Below are positions 49,364 to 59,250 of a stretch of 64,000 nt of DNA, in pieces. Under the pieces are notes generated by a model. It searched no databases. It saw nothing but the letters and a program-made list of their open reading frames with translations, and had not been told where the DNA came from. The stretch covers positions 11,508,579 through 11,572,578 of the forward strand of contig JAQFVV010000013.1 of assembly GCA_028023455.1 (NCBI GenBank), in the 5' to 3' direction. Position numbers and translations under genes: made by a program. Source of the stretch: Epiperipatus broadwayi (Eukaryota; Onychophora; Udeonychophora; Euonychophora; Peripatidae). The stretch's first letter is position 1. Each line of letters opens with the position of its first letter.

Positions 49364-49641
49364 AAATGCTTTTATTTATTTACTTTGGTCTAAAAGCACA
49401 CAAAAATAACTGTTTCTTCAACTACAATTGGACTTTTTATATTTAACTTGAAATAAAATGGGGAGTGAAGGTCAGAAAAATTAAATAAGACAATTCCTAT
49501 TTTTATAATAAAGGATTCACTTAATTAATCTCTGAAAATCCCTTACACTTTTATTTCAAGTTAAATATAAAAAGCCCAATTGTGATTGAAGAAATAATTA
49601 ATTTGTATAGTTTTAGTCCAAATATATAAATAAAAGCATTT
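49364..49641. mobile_element. Foldback MITE, copy 1 (278 bp)
   Basis: The arms of about 95 bp are inverted complements: AAATGCTTTTATTTAT...TTTATATTTAACTTGAAATA on the left and TATTTCAAGTTAAATATAAA...ATAAATAAAAGCATTT on the right. The centre is ATGGGGAGTGAAGGTCAG. It is non-coding and hairpin-forming. No clear target duplication. Confidence 0.75.
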
Positions 49642-49671
49642 GTTATAAAATATTTTTTATCACTTTTATTT

Positions 49672-49845
49672 AAGCCAAAGTCTTTATTTGTTTGTTTCAA
49701 TTAAAGAAGTTAGAATATCTACATTTGTTACAAGTTTTATTTGAATAACATTTTAAAGTCAAGGTTTAATATATTTATATTCCATAGAATTTATTCAAAT
49801 TTTGTGCATTTGTTATAAATCACAGGCAATGCAATATTATACTAA
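49672..49845 (+). repeat. Diverged direct repeat, second copy
   Basis: Collinear with 48905-49085 (see there); offset about 767 bp. Confidence 0.55.
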
Positions 49846-49919
49846 AACATTTTACATAGGCTTGCAGATACTTCAGTTATTCAGAAAAAAGTAAAATATC
49901 ATATTTCAGTAAAATTCAT

Positions 49920-50680
49920 CACCTAAAATCCACAAGGATGACCTATTTTTAATTCTAGAAATTCACCATGCCAAAATTTGTCAAGATTTCTTCTTAATTC
50001 CCTTTGTCAGGAATTCTAGACACTTTGTAAAATTAATCAAGAACATGAAAATTGAAAGAACTGACTTGCTAGTAAGCTTTGATGTGGAAAGTTTTTTCAT
50101 AAATGTACCATGTGAAGAAGCATTATCTATTGTAAGGAAAAGATTAAATGGTGACAATAGCTTAAAACCAGAATTCTTCCTATTGATAATATAATTGAAC
50201 TATTCATATTGTGCATATAAACAACTCACTTTCAATATAAACAGAATTCTTCCAACAAAATCAAGGAATGTTTATGGGCACCATTGCCACCCCTGATTAG
50301 TAATATTTACATGAAAGAAATTGAAACCACAGCCATAAAAACTACTCCATATACACCTAAAGTCTGGCTTTACTATGTGGATAATACATTTGTTGTATGA
50401 CCACATGGTGAAGCACTACTACAAACTTTCTAGAAAAACATCAACAACATATTGCGTTCAATTAAATTCACAATAGAATCAGAACAAGAACAAAAATTGG
50501 AATTCTTAGCTGTGACAGATTCCCTCATGGCAAAATCAAAACTACAGTATACTGAAAACCCACACATACAGGAAAATACTCAGCCTATACATCCAATCAT
50601 ATCAGAAACACGAAATATGGAATTAGCCTGTCATTATGGAACAGAGCAAAAAAGGTTTGTTCAGAAACCAGTGATTTAAA
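49920..50680 (+). pseudogene. PLE reverse transcriptase remnant
   Basis: Ordered fragments in shifting frames: FVKLIKNMKIERTDLLVSFD, then VESFFINVPCEEALSIVRKR (motif A, SFDVES-F-NVP). Next, a GT--TPLISNIYMKEIE-type motif B, WLYYVDNTFVV (motif C, with YVDN where YVDD is needed), and SIKFTIESEQEQKLEFLAVT. The order matches PLE RTs. The substitution of the second catalytic Asp and several stops rule out activity. Confidence 0.78.
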
Positions 50681-50939
50681 AAAAGAAAAGTTCTATATAG
50701 AACAAACTCTTATGAAAAACAGTTATCCATTGGTTATTATTAAGAAAATCTTAAATAGATAACAAAAAGAACCATTCAATGAAAAAACAATTACTGGTAC
50801 TGTAGTGTATGCATACATATGAAAAATTAAAGACAAATTAAGAAAAATCTGCAGTCAGTATAATATCAGAAAAGCTTTCCAGAGTCATAACACAATATGA
50901 GAAATTCTATATTTATGAAGCCTATACTTGAAAAAAAAT

Positions 50940-51300
50940 TGCATCTATAAAATACCATGTGAATGAGGAAGAACATATATTGGTGAGACCAGTCGCCCCA
51001 TTGAAAAGCGCTTGCAAGAACAGAAGCTGATGATAAGAAGAGAGAAAACAGATTTGTCTAAGGTAACAGACCAAGTATGTACCAATGAACATATGTTCAA
51101 TTGGGATAATGCAAAAACATTGGACAGACAAGAAAAAGTAGAAAGAACAAAAATTAAATAAACTGCTCACATGATAATGGCAAACAATCCCATAAATCAA
51201 CCTAGTATGACTATAAATAATGTATGGAAACCACTAATCAACTTTGTTCTTAAAAAAAAGTGGAGAAATCAGAGGAACTTCATAGATAAATATATGAAAT
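50940..51300 (+). pseudogene. PLE GIY-YIG endonuclease remnant
   Basis: CIYKIPCE (stop) GRTYIGETSRPIEKRLQEQK carries the GIY-YIG core (YKIP, then TYIGET with the conserved Arg). It is followed by TNEHMFNWDNAKTLDRQEKV and, past another stop, NPINQPSMTINNVWKPL. The internal TGA at the usual Cys-Cys-Gly turn is inactivating. This nuclease would nick DNA to prime reverse transcription. Confidence 0.8.
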
Positions 51301-51316
51301 TTCTACTGACTGTTGC

Positions 51317-51410
51317 CTTTGGCAGGGTGGCTCAGTTGGTTAGAGCACTACTTTAAAATTCAATACTCAAAGAATACTGTCATTGGTCAGGCCAGCAATT
51401 GAAGAAGAGG
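51317..51410 (+). ncRNA. tRNA-like segment in the PLE 3' region
   Basis: Directly after the endonuclease end comes TTTGGCAGGGTGGC, and the A-box-like word TGGCTCAGTTGGTTAGAGCA, then an anticodon-loop-like CTTTAAAATT. The matching B box is degenerate here but is present as GGTTTGATTCTC in the minus-strand sister copy (about 55420-55435). The sister has it at the same place in the PLE, after ATATGAAATTTCTACTGA. This resembles a SINE head or tRNA pseudogene built into the PLE tail. It is unlikely to act as a tRNA. Confidence 0.6.
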
Positions 51411-51714
51411 GGAGAATAATACATCTCAAAACGTTGTGCATATACTAACCTGTTGGATATGATATATCTAACAGTTGAATTTATTTGGAATATTTAAATA
51501 AAGTTAAATTTTTCTAAAGACATTCTATGCCTCATATGATGGAAATAGTCCAACATAAATACAACTAAAACACCATCATTACAAACCTTCAGGAAAACAA
51601 TAAGTTCCCTAGTTTCTTAAATCCAGAAGCAATGAAATTTTCAAATATTTTGATTTCAAATTTGAAACAAGTTGGTATTACTTCAATAAGTTTGCAGTAA
51701 TGCATACAAGAGAA

Positions 51715-51870
51715 AGAATATATTTAAAAAAAATTACACTAAAAAGTATATTAACAATATTAAAAAATTAAAATAAAAACAAACCTTGATTATAAAATTA
51801 TATTGTAACAAATATTATTTAATCCTCAAGATATTACTTTCAATCTTAAGATTAAAAACTGACAAAATGA
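51715..51870 (+). repeat. Diverged copy of the block at 49205-49360
   Basis: TATTTAAAAAAAAT, CTTGATTATAAAATTATATT and TTACTTTCAATCTTA with AAAAACTGA correspond in order to words at 49205-49360. In the first location the block leads straight into the foldback MITE. Here 850 bp containing the 359-bp duplication intervene before the second MITE. Confidence 0.55.
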
Positions 51871-51910
51871 TAGATCCCCTCTAATTACATCTAAAGTTCA
51901 GTACAAACAT

Positions 51911-52680
51911 TATATTTACTGTGAATGTTTAGGTGGTTACTGGTTGGAAACTAATTACATCATTATTCCAGATTAGCTTTAGGCACTATTTCGCTTATTA
52001 TTTCTAAATAATACATGGGCAATTTAAAAGTATTGCATCAAGTAATATTTTAGATGACTATTTATTAGTCTGCATTATAGTGACATGTTTATTTCATGTT
52101 TAAAGAGGTTTATTTAAACTTCATTGTAACAATATTTCATACTCTGTAGTCAAGTTGCAATTTTTAAGTGTCCATATATATTCAATGGACCATTAGTAAG
52201 AATGGATTTCCATTCTTGCTATTAAAAGGTGTGAAGGTTGCCTTGACAGCAGTTAGAAATATTGGTTGCTATATTTACTGTGAATGTTTAGGTGGTTACT
52301 GGTTGGAAACTAATTACATCATTATCCCAGATTAGCTTTAGGCACTATTTCGCTTATTATTTCTAAATAATACATGGGCAATTTAAAAGTATTGCATCAA
52401 GTAATGTTTTAGATGACTATTTATTAGTCTGCATTATAGTGACATGTTTATTTCATGTGTAAAGAGGTTTATTTAAACTTCATTGTAACAATATTTCATA
52501 CTCTGTAGTCAAGTTGCAATCTTTAATTAAGTGTCCATATATATTCAATGGACCATTAGTAAGAATGGATTTCCATTCTTGCTATTAAAAGGTGTGAAGG
52601 TTGCCTTGACAGCAGTTAGAAATATTGGTTGCTATATTTACTGTGAATGTTTAGGTGGTTACTGGTTGGAAACTAATTAC
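51911..52680 (+). repeat. Recent 359-bp tandem duplication
   Basis: TATATTTACTGTGAATG begins at 51911, 52270 and 52633. Units 1 and 2 are almost identical over their full length; the main difference is a 4-base TTAA insertion in unit 2. The third unit stops after about 48 bp. Near identity amid diverged repeats marks a young duplication (or an assembly duplication). No coding region. Confidence 0.92.
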
Positions 52681-52720
52681 ATTATACTTGTATTCAAATA
52701 TTAAAAAAATATTTTATAAA

Positions 52721-52988
52721 AAATGCTTTTATTTTGGACTAAATATACACATTTTTTTTTCTTCAATTATAATTAGTTTTCCTATTTAACTTGAAAGAAA
52801 GGTGTGTGTGTAGGGGGGGGGTCAGAAAATAATTAAGTCAATCCCTATTTTTTATAACAAGGGATTCCCTTAATTAATTTCAGGACATTCCTCATGCTTT
52901 TATTTCAAGTTAAATATAAAACCCCAATTGTGGTTGAAGAAACAATTATTTTGTATGTTTTAATATAATATAAAGTAAATAAAATTAT
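52721..52988. mobile_element. Foldback MITE, copy 2
   Basis: The same ends and arms as 49364-49641: AAATGCTTTTATTT, TTTAACTTGAAA, then the inverted ATTTCAAGTTAAATATAAA and AATTGTGGTTGAAGAAACAA. The centre contains (GT)n and nine G. The distal right arm has diverged, so the end at about 52988 is approximate. Confidence 0.65.
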
Positions 52989-53830
52989 TTTTAAACTCTA
53001 TTATTACTATGTTAATTGCTTAAAGAGATAAAAAAAAAAAGTGACTGAGGAAATATAATAGACATATAACATGAAAATAACCTATCTTAAAAATGATAAA
53101 TTGAATGGCAAATCTTGCGATATTCTAACATTTAATCTTAAAGATGCATTTTTATCAGTAGTTAAGTTGAGAAAGGTCAAATCATATTTTCAAATTAGTG
53201 CCTTATATTGTAAAATAAAGTACTTTTTTTAAAAACTAAAGAGTAAGCTCTATATTTATTTACAGTAAAAAATGCTTTATAGATAATAATATTGTACTGG
53301 ATTGCTAAAATGCAAAACAAAGAAACTAGAAACAGACTACATTGTGTTCACAGTGTCATCTATACGTACTCAATTGACTTATACTGGTTGAAATAATAAA
53401 ATAAAGATTTTCATTATAAAAATACCTCATGGATAAACCTATTCTTAAATACCAGTGTTTTACTTTGCATTAATCTTTTTTGGGCTTGCCAGTTACGAGA
53501 AATGCAATAAATATTCCAATTGGAAACTTATTTGTATAAAAAGAATACAATCAACTTTTTAATATATAGCCCACTGTAGGGCAGTAAGCTTTTCAACAGT
53601 GTTTAATAGAAGAAAAGAAAAAGAAAGCAGTACTCTTTATGCACTTCAATTTCCAAGTGGTGAGGGTTTGAGCACTTGTCTTTGTTTTACCCTTGCTAAG
53701 AATGATGACACACATTTACCAATCAATATTGAATGGCAAACTGCATAGGTAATACTTAAAAGAAATTTCACACAATCTGCATTTAAACTCCAGGTCAGAA
53801 GTTTGGCAGATAAATTCTTAGGATACTTTT

Positions 53831-53965
53831 ATTCATATACTAACCATGTGTTAATACTAACAGTTGAATGATATTTGGAATATTTAAATAAAGTTAAATT
53901 TTTCTAAAGATATTCAATACTCATATTAAATGATGGGAATAGTCCAAACAATAAATACTAAATGT
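53831..53965 (+). pseudogene. PLE 3' tail fragment
   Basis: CATATACTAACC, TAACAGTTGAATGATATTTG, GAATATTTAAATAAAGTTAA, then TTTTTCTAAAGAT and GATGGGAATAGTCCAAAC match the last 110 bases of the PLE at 51450-51560. Only the tail is present, as expected from extreme 5' truncation or from tail-carrying short elements. Confidence 0.75.
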
Positions 53966-54279
53966 AAACATGTTACACAATTTTTCTTTGATAATTGTAC
54001 ATTTTTTGGAAGCTTTTATTTGTTTAAGAATCACCATTCAATAAATACATAAAGGATGTATTATTCTCTATTAGGTTAGAAATTCTTACATCTTATTTAA
54101 CTATTGATTAAGATTTTAATTTTAACAAAGTTAACATATATAATTACCTTTTTATAGATGCCTAAAAATCTCCATCTTTTAACTATTCACCTCTTTCTAT
54201 TCATACACTATGATATTAATAATTAACTGCTTACTGTTATACTTCAAATATAAAATTGCAAATATGGAAGAGGGTCAAA

Positions 54280-55232
54280 CTAAATGAGTTCTAGACTGCA
54301 TTTTGAGTAACCAGTTCTATTCAGTTAGACCAAGCATCACAGCTTTTCAAAAGTTATACATTGCAGGGTTTTTTTTGTATTTATTGATGTATTTTATTCA
54401 AATTTACTTTTATAAGAATATACATATTTTTACCAAGTACTTACAACAATGAACTTTGAGCAAATACATAAATCACTATTAATTATTCTTTATTATAACA
54501 TAAATTATATTTTATTTAATATTAAAAAATTTTAATTTAACAATGTTCAAACATACTTATAATATTTATGCATGTGCTTGATAATCCTCATTTTTTACCC
54601 CTTTATTTTACTCATTGTCCCAATTTATTAAAGATATACATGATTTCTAATTTCTTTAAAAAAGATTACAAATTATTTATTTATTTATCGTAATTAATTG
54701 TTGTGAATAAGTACTTATCAAAAAAATATACATCAATAAATATAAAACAGCAATATAAGGCATTTGAAGAGTTATGAGACCTTTGTCTAACTAAACAGAA
54801 AACAAACTAGTGGATTCAGAATGCATCTTAGAAATGATGCTCCAACACCCACTATACAACGTCTAATGCTGTATACTTGAAATATAAGAAATAAGCCATT
54901 AATTATATGAAAAAATAAAAGACTAAAAGATAAATATTATACTCCATCTAAATAAAGAATGTTATGAAGTTTATTAAATTCAGTCTAATATTTAAATTAA
55001 GTGAACAATAATAATTTCTAACTTATTAAAGAATGATTAATAATCATTTATGTATTTAATGAAAGGTAATTGTTGCAAGAGCTTGCTTTAATAAAAAGAA
55101 ATCCCTCTTATAAAAGGAAATTTACATCAACAAATATAAAACAATGATATATGGCATTTAAAGAACTATGCAGGCTGTTCTTGAATAAAAAAAAATATCT
55201 AGGATTATGATGAAGGCATCTTAGTATTTATT
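54280..55232. repeat. Repeat cluster: one inverted and two direct units
   Basis: TACATCAATAAATATAAAAC (54730) and TACATCAACAAATATAAAAC (55122) head two direct units with an offset near 392. The minus strand of 54280-54460 holds TACATCAATAAATAC with GGTCTAACTGAATAGAACTG, matching TTGTCTAACTAAACAGAAAA in the first direct unit. The layout again mixes direct and inverted copies. No coding region. Confidence 0.6.
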
Positions 55233-55239
55233 ATGTATT

Positions 55240-55533
55240 GAACTACTTCCATCATTTAACATTAAATACTGAATGTTATTAGATATATTTTTTAAAAGTT
55301 TCTAATTATAGTGAATTGTTAGTAATAGCATATAGGTTAGAATATAACATAGTATTTTGAGAAGTATTTTTCTCCTCCATTCTTCAGGTATTGCTGGCCT
55401 GACCATTGATAGTGTTAGCATGAGAATCAAACCTGGATTTTTATATTCTTGAATATTGAATTTTAAGATAATGCTCTAATTAATTGAGCTATTCTGCCAA
55501 AGGCAACAATCAGTAGAAATTTCATATACTTAT
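55240..55533 (-). pseudogene. PLE 3' region with tRNA-like segment, distal part of the split copy
   Basis: On the minus strand, TATATGAAATTTCTACTGAT continues into TTGCCTTTGGCAGAATAGCT, AATTAGAGCATTATCTTAAA, GGTTTGATTCTC (B box), GGTCAGGCCAGCAATACCTG and AAGAATGGAGGAG, then a tail ending near 55240. It aligns throughout with 51285-51560. The upstream part of the same PLE lies at 57808-59250, beyond the inserted element. Confidence 0.75.
55530..55533. repeat. 4-bp target duplication (TTAT), left of copy B
   Basis: TTAT here and at 57804-57807. Deleting the insert and one TTAT restores the PLE sequence collinear with the copy at 51270-51300. Confidence 0.85.
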
Positions 55534-55996
55534 TGTAATGAGCACATACGCCGTTACATTATTTTTCTTTATTATTAAACATGAAATTAAAATAAAAAGT
55601 TCGCATTTAAAAACTTCTTTTTTTTTAAGACATAAAAATTGAAAATTAATTCTATCTTAAACTCGTATATATAAATCGCACAGATGAAAAAAAAAATTAT
55701 TAAACGAAAACTTTATTAAAGAAAAAGTATTTTAAAACTAAATTTTCAGTAAAGATTTAAAGATAAAAATATATCTTTAAGTTTGAAAACAAATTAATTA
55801 ATGTTATTGAAAAATGGAAATGATTATTTAATTAGTCAAATGTAAACTAGCCTTGGGCATTTAAATGTATAAGCATCGGTCAGATAGGAAAACAATAGAA
55901 ACTTTTAGCAAATGAAAAAAATCCATCGGGAAATCGGACCTCAACGAAAAGGTTTTCACCATCATGACGTAACGTTGAGTTAATCCACAAAATTAT

Positions 55997-56005
55997 TATA
56001 AAAGG
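55997..56005 (+). promoter_or_regulatory. TATA box of TG...CA element, copy B
   Basis: TATAAAAGG followed by AAAGG, conserved in copy A (minus strand 14599-14591), 464 bases from the element's 5' end. Confidence 0.6.
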
Positions 56006-56077
56006 AAAGGTTTGAAAATAAAAGAATTAATTAGTTATTACGAGAGGACAGATATGTGTTAGTGCGGAATCGAAGGA

Positions 56078-56112
56078 GAAGGGATTGAAAAGACGCACTC
56101 TTCAATCCCTTC
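56078..56112 (+). repeat. Conserved hairpin in copy B
   Basis: GAAGGGATTGAA and TTCAATCCCTTC form a perfect 12-bp stem with an 11-base loop, about 75 bases after the TATA box. It is retained in copy A with a changed loop. Confidence 0.7.
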
Positions 56113-57670
56113 AGTTCTGCTAAAAAAGAAAGAGAAATGACATCGTTTTCTATGTTAAGGACCAGCTCAAGTAAAGACCTCCGGATAAATAAAACTAATG
56201 GCTAACTGGATATCAATATCTTCAGTACAGTATGGGAATTCCCGTTCAAAATTACCAACAACGGCAAGCAACTGTAAAGGATAAAGCTGGATGTTTTAAA
56301 AATCATAAGAACTTTATATTCATTTGAAAACAATAAGAACTCTAAATTCTAAACCTTTTAGTAAATAATACAAATAGAATCCTATCTGACCAACGTAAAT
56401 TAATGTTAATAATGTTATTTGATGTATTTTTTTTTAATTTTTATTTAAAATCATTTCCATTTATTTTTTTTTTGTTCTTTTAAGTTTTTAATATGATTTT
56501 TGTTTTTCATTAGACTAAATTACATAAATGTTAAACTTAAGTTGGGCGTGAATGGCTATATAGATTTGTAAAGTTATATTAGGGGAGGGTAATTCTTAGG
56601 TTATTTGTTTCATAGTTGAATTAGGTCAATGGATTGGATATATTGATGTAGTTAGTAGATGTAGAATGAGATCCACTATGGGCAGGATTGCATATATATG
56701 CCATACACCTTCTGTTTGCCTATGGATGGGTTTGTAAGTCGGCAAAGAACCGCAATCCATTCCTATGGAGTTTTTTTGTTTATTGTTCTCCTCGCCAATA
56801 GATGTAGCATTTCTGTTGATAGAGAGATGATGTCTTCTCTAACTCTACTTACTGTTCAGATGTACATTCCTGAGAGTATAGTATTTTGTGTTGTCCTATT
56901 TTCATGCTACATTGAATACATAAATGTATCAGATGGATTGCTGCCGGTTTGACTGTGAACTTTTTGCCTAAGGTTAAATCAGGGAAGAATATTTTCTTTT
57001 CAAATGCAGATCTATGTAGTTTATTCATACTCGACACCCTAAATAAAAATGCATTAAATTTAAGTTGGGTATAGATGTTTGCATGGGTTTGTTACCGGTT
57101 GATTATGTTTTTGGTTTTCATATTTGATCAAAATATATAGACATTCGGTAAATACCGACACCTTACGGTGAGTATCTAAGATGTATTTATGTCGGATGTC
57201 TTTTAAGTTATTAGTGTCAATGCAGTGTCTTATGATGAACACCACTGGGTTTCTTGTATTCCCTATGCAATTGACGGTATCAATGATTTTGTATTTTGAT
57301 TGTTTATGTTTATTTTGAAATGTTTTTTGACCGTGTAATCTATGTAACCGATCTATACTCAATATTAAAAACACATTTTATAAACCCATCTGTGCGAACT
57401 TATAAAAAATTAAAATGTAAACTTATAATATTATAAAAATTAAAATGTAAACTTAAATTCTAAAATCAAGTAAAAATCCAAAGTAAAAGTTATTCTAAAA
57501 TAATGCTAAATTTTATATATGTGCGTAAATAAATGTTTGTGTGTTAATTACTGGCAGTGGCTTATTTTATTCTTTTTTATATATTCTTAGATAAGAATTT
57601 ATTATGAAATTTAAATCTCTGCTACTCCCTGAGCTAGTGACAATGGGCTAACGACCGGAATCAAAATTTA

Positions 57671-57709
57671 TAAAAAAAAAAAAAAAAAATTTTTTTTTTG
57701 ACTTACGTA
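57671..57709. repeat. Poly(A) then poly(T) tract in copy B
   Basis: About twenty A followed by about ten T, absent from the matching place in copy A. It is probably a replication-slippage expansion. Confidence 0.7.
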
Positions 57710-57803
57710 TCTGCCTACTTTATAAATTTTTCTAGGTTCAAATGCCTAGATGGCGCCCTGTAGTGCAGATTACGTTAAGCTCTCTATTCTCCGGATCGTT
57801 ACA

Positions 57804-57807
57804 TTAT
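57804..57807. repeat. 4-bp target duplication (TTAT), right of copy B
   Basis: Matches 55530-55533. Confidence 0.85.
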
Positions 57808-59250
57808 CTATGAGGGTTCTAATTTCACCACTTTTTCCTAAGAGCAAAGTTAATTCAATGGCAAAAGACATTGAGTATTAATTGAATAGGCTAACTTATG
57901 GGATTATTTATCATTGCCATGTGAACAGGCTCTTTGAATTTTCATCCTCAGAACTTCTTCCTCTTTACCCAATATTTTTGCTGTTTCCCAGTTTAATATA
58001 TGTTCATTTATATATACATGATCTACTACTTTAGACCTATCTGTTTTGTCTTTTCTAATCATCAGTTAATCCTCTTTCAATCACTTATGTTTTTGTTTTT
58101 CAACATTTCAAGTCTGGCTTTAAATAGATGTTAAAATTCTTCAAAATGTAGGGTAGCTTTGAAAAGATGTTGTGATGTTATACTGATTGTAGATTTTCTT
58201 CAGTTTCTCTGCAATTCCTGGTATGAATGGATACGCAACAGTGATAATAATTTTTTTCTTTTGGTGATTCTTTTTGTTTTCTATTTAAGGTTCCTTAATG
58301 ACAGTTGATGGATAACTATTTTTCATGTATGTTCTATTTAGATATTTTCATTTGTTTTTGCACACATTTCTTTTGCTCTGTTCCATAGTGTTAATATAAT
58401 TTTATGATTTGTCTTTCTGATATGATTGGAGATATATGCTAACTATTGTTTGGGTGTGTCAGTTTTCTATAAATTGCAGTTTTGATTTTGTTATGAGAGA
58501 GTCTTGTCACAAGAACATCTAAGCATAGCTATTTTTGTTCTTTTGATTCTTTTGTGTATTTAATTGAATAATTTATGTGTGTCTCCAGAATATTCATAAT
58601 AGTGCTTCATCATGTGGCCATACAAATGTATCAGAAAAAATAGTGAAAGCAAACTTTAGATGGATAGAAAGTTTCTTCCATGTAAATATTGTTAATCAAG
58701 AGTAATAATGATGATCCAGAGCCATCCATTCATTTTGTTGGAAGAATTTTGTTGTATTAAATGTATGTTGTTATGCATTATTTAATAGCTTCATTATACT
58801 ATCAATAGAAAGAGTTGTTCGGCTTGTAAGTTATTATCATCATTTAATTTTTTCATTACAATAAACAATGATAAGTCACATGGTGTATTTGTGAATAAAC
58901 TTTCCACACCAAAGCTTGCAAAATGTCATTATTTTCAATTTTAATGTTCTTAATTAATTCTATAAAGTGCCTAGAATCCATGATAAGGAACTGTATCTTG
59001 TATGCCAAAGAATAGAACTTTGAAAAGAAATCTTGACAAGGATTTTTGAGTGACTTCTTAGTAGCTGCCATTATATGTAATAAAGGGATATTAAATAATA
59101 TGATGGCAAAATCTAATTCTTTTTCCAGAAAAGAAATTTCAACATCTGTTAGAAATTTAGAACTAAGATTTTTAATTGATGAAACTGGTAATTTTCTTGA
59201 AACAGTGAGACTTTTGATATGCACATTACATGTTTTTTTCTTTTGACATT
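57808..59250 (-). pseudogene. Penelope-like element, proximal part of the split copy
   Basis: In minus-strand order: ISSIKNLSSKFLTDVEISFL (N-terminal PLE block, NLSS--LT--E---L), FIELIKNIKIENNDILQALV, a damaged motif A, then RT fragments near 58480 (KTDTPKQ for the YRKPTHTD block), PYILKNFNIYLKPD near 58130-58190, and endonuclease-end words at 57830-57960 including CCCATAAGTTAGCC. A 122-codon frame (59224-58856) is intact, but the rest has many stops. It continues at 55533 after the inserted copy B. It extends further upstream than the copy at 50 kb. Confidence 0.78.

Larger units (their letters stand above)
49915..51560 (+). mobile_element. Penelope-like element, 5'-truncated, inactivated
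   Basis: This copy begins within the RT (PKIHK-like, about 49920) and runs through RT, GIY-YIG endonuclease, a tRNA-like segment and a 3' tail ending near 51560 (GATGGAAATAGTCCAAC). PLEs are retroelements that combine a telomerase-like RT with a GIY-YIG nuclease and often insert as truncated copies. Numerous stops and frameshifts make this one dead. The same family supplies 57808-59250 with 55240-55533, and the tail at 53831-53965. Confidence 0.8.
55534..57803 (+). mobile_element. Unclassified 2.3-kb TG...CA element, copy B
   Basis: Starts TGTAATGAGCACATACGCCG and ends GGATCGTTACA, with exact TTAT duplications in a known target (the PLE). Copy A is the inverse homologue. Sense-strand features are a TATA box at 55997-56005, a perfect 12-bp hairpin at 56078-56112, two related modules (about 56520-57040 and 57050-57400, each starting near TAAACTTAAGTTGGG and ending with CTATGTAG...TACTC words), and a short tandem TTAAAATGTAAACTTA near 57410-57460. 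Frames of 60-100 codons are not conserved with copy A. Best guess is a long solo LTR. A Ginger-like DNA element is possible. Confidence 0.75.

Noticed and set aside
51171-51356. 61-codon frame ending FGRVAQLVRALL
   Set aside because: The end is a translation of the tRNA-like A-box region, a common artefact; the rest is out of step with the endonuclease frames.
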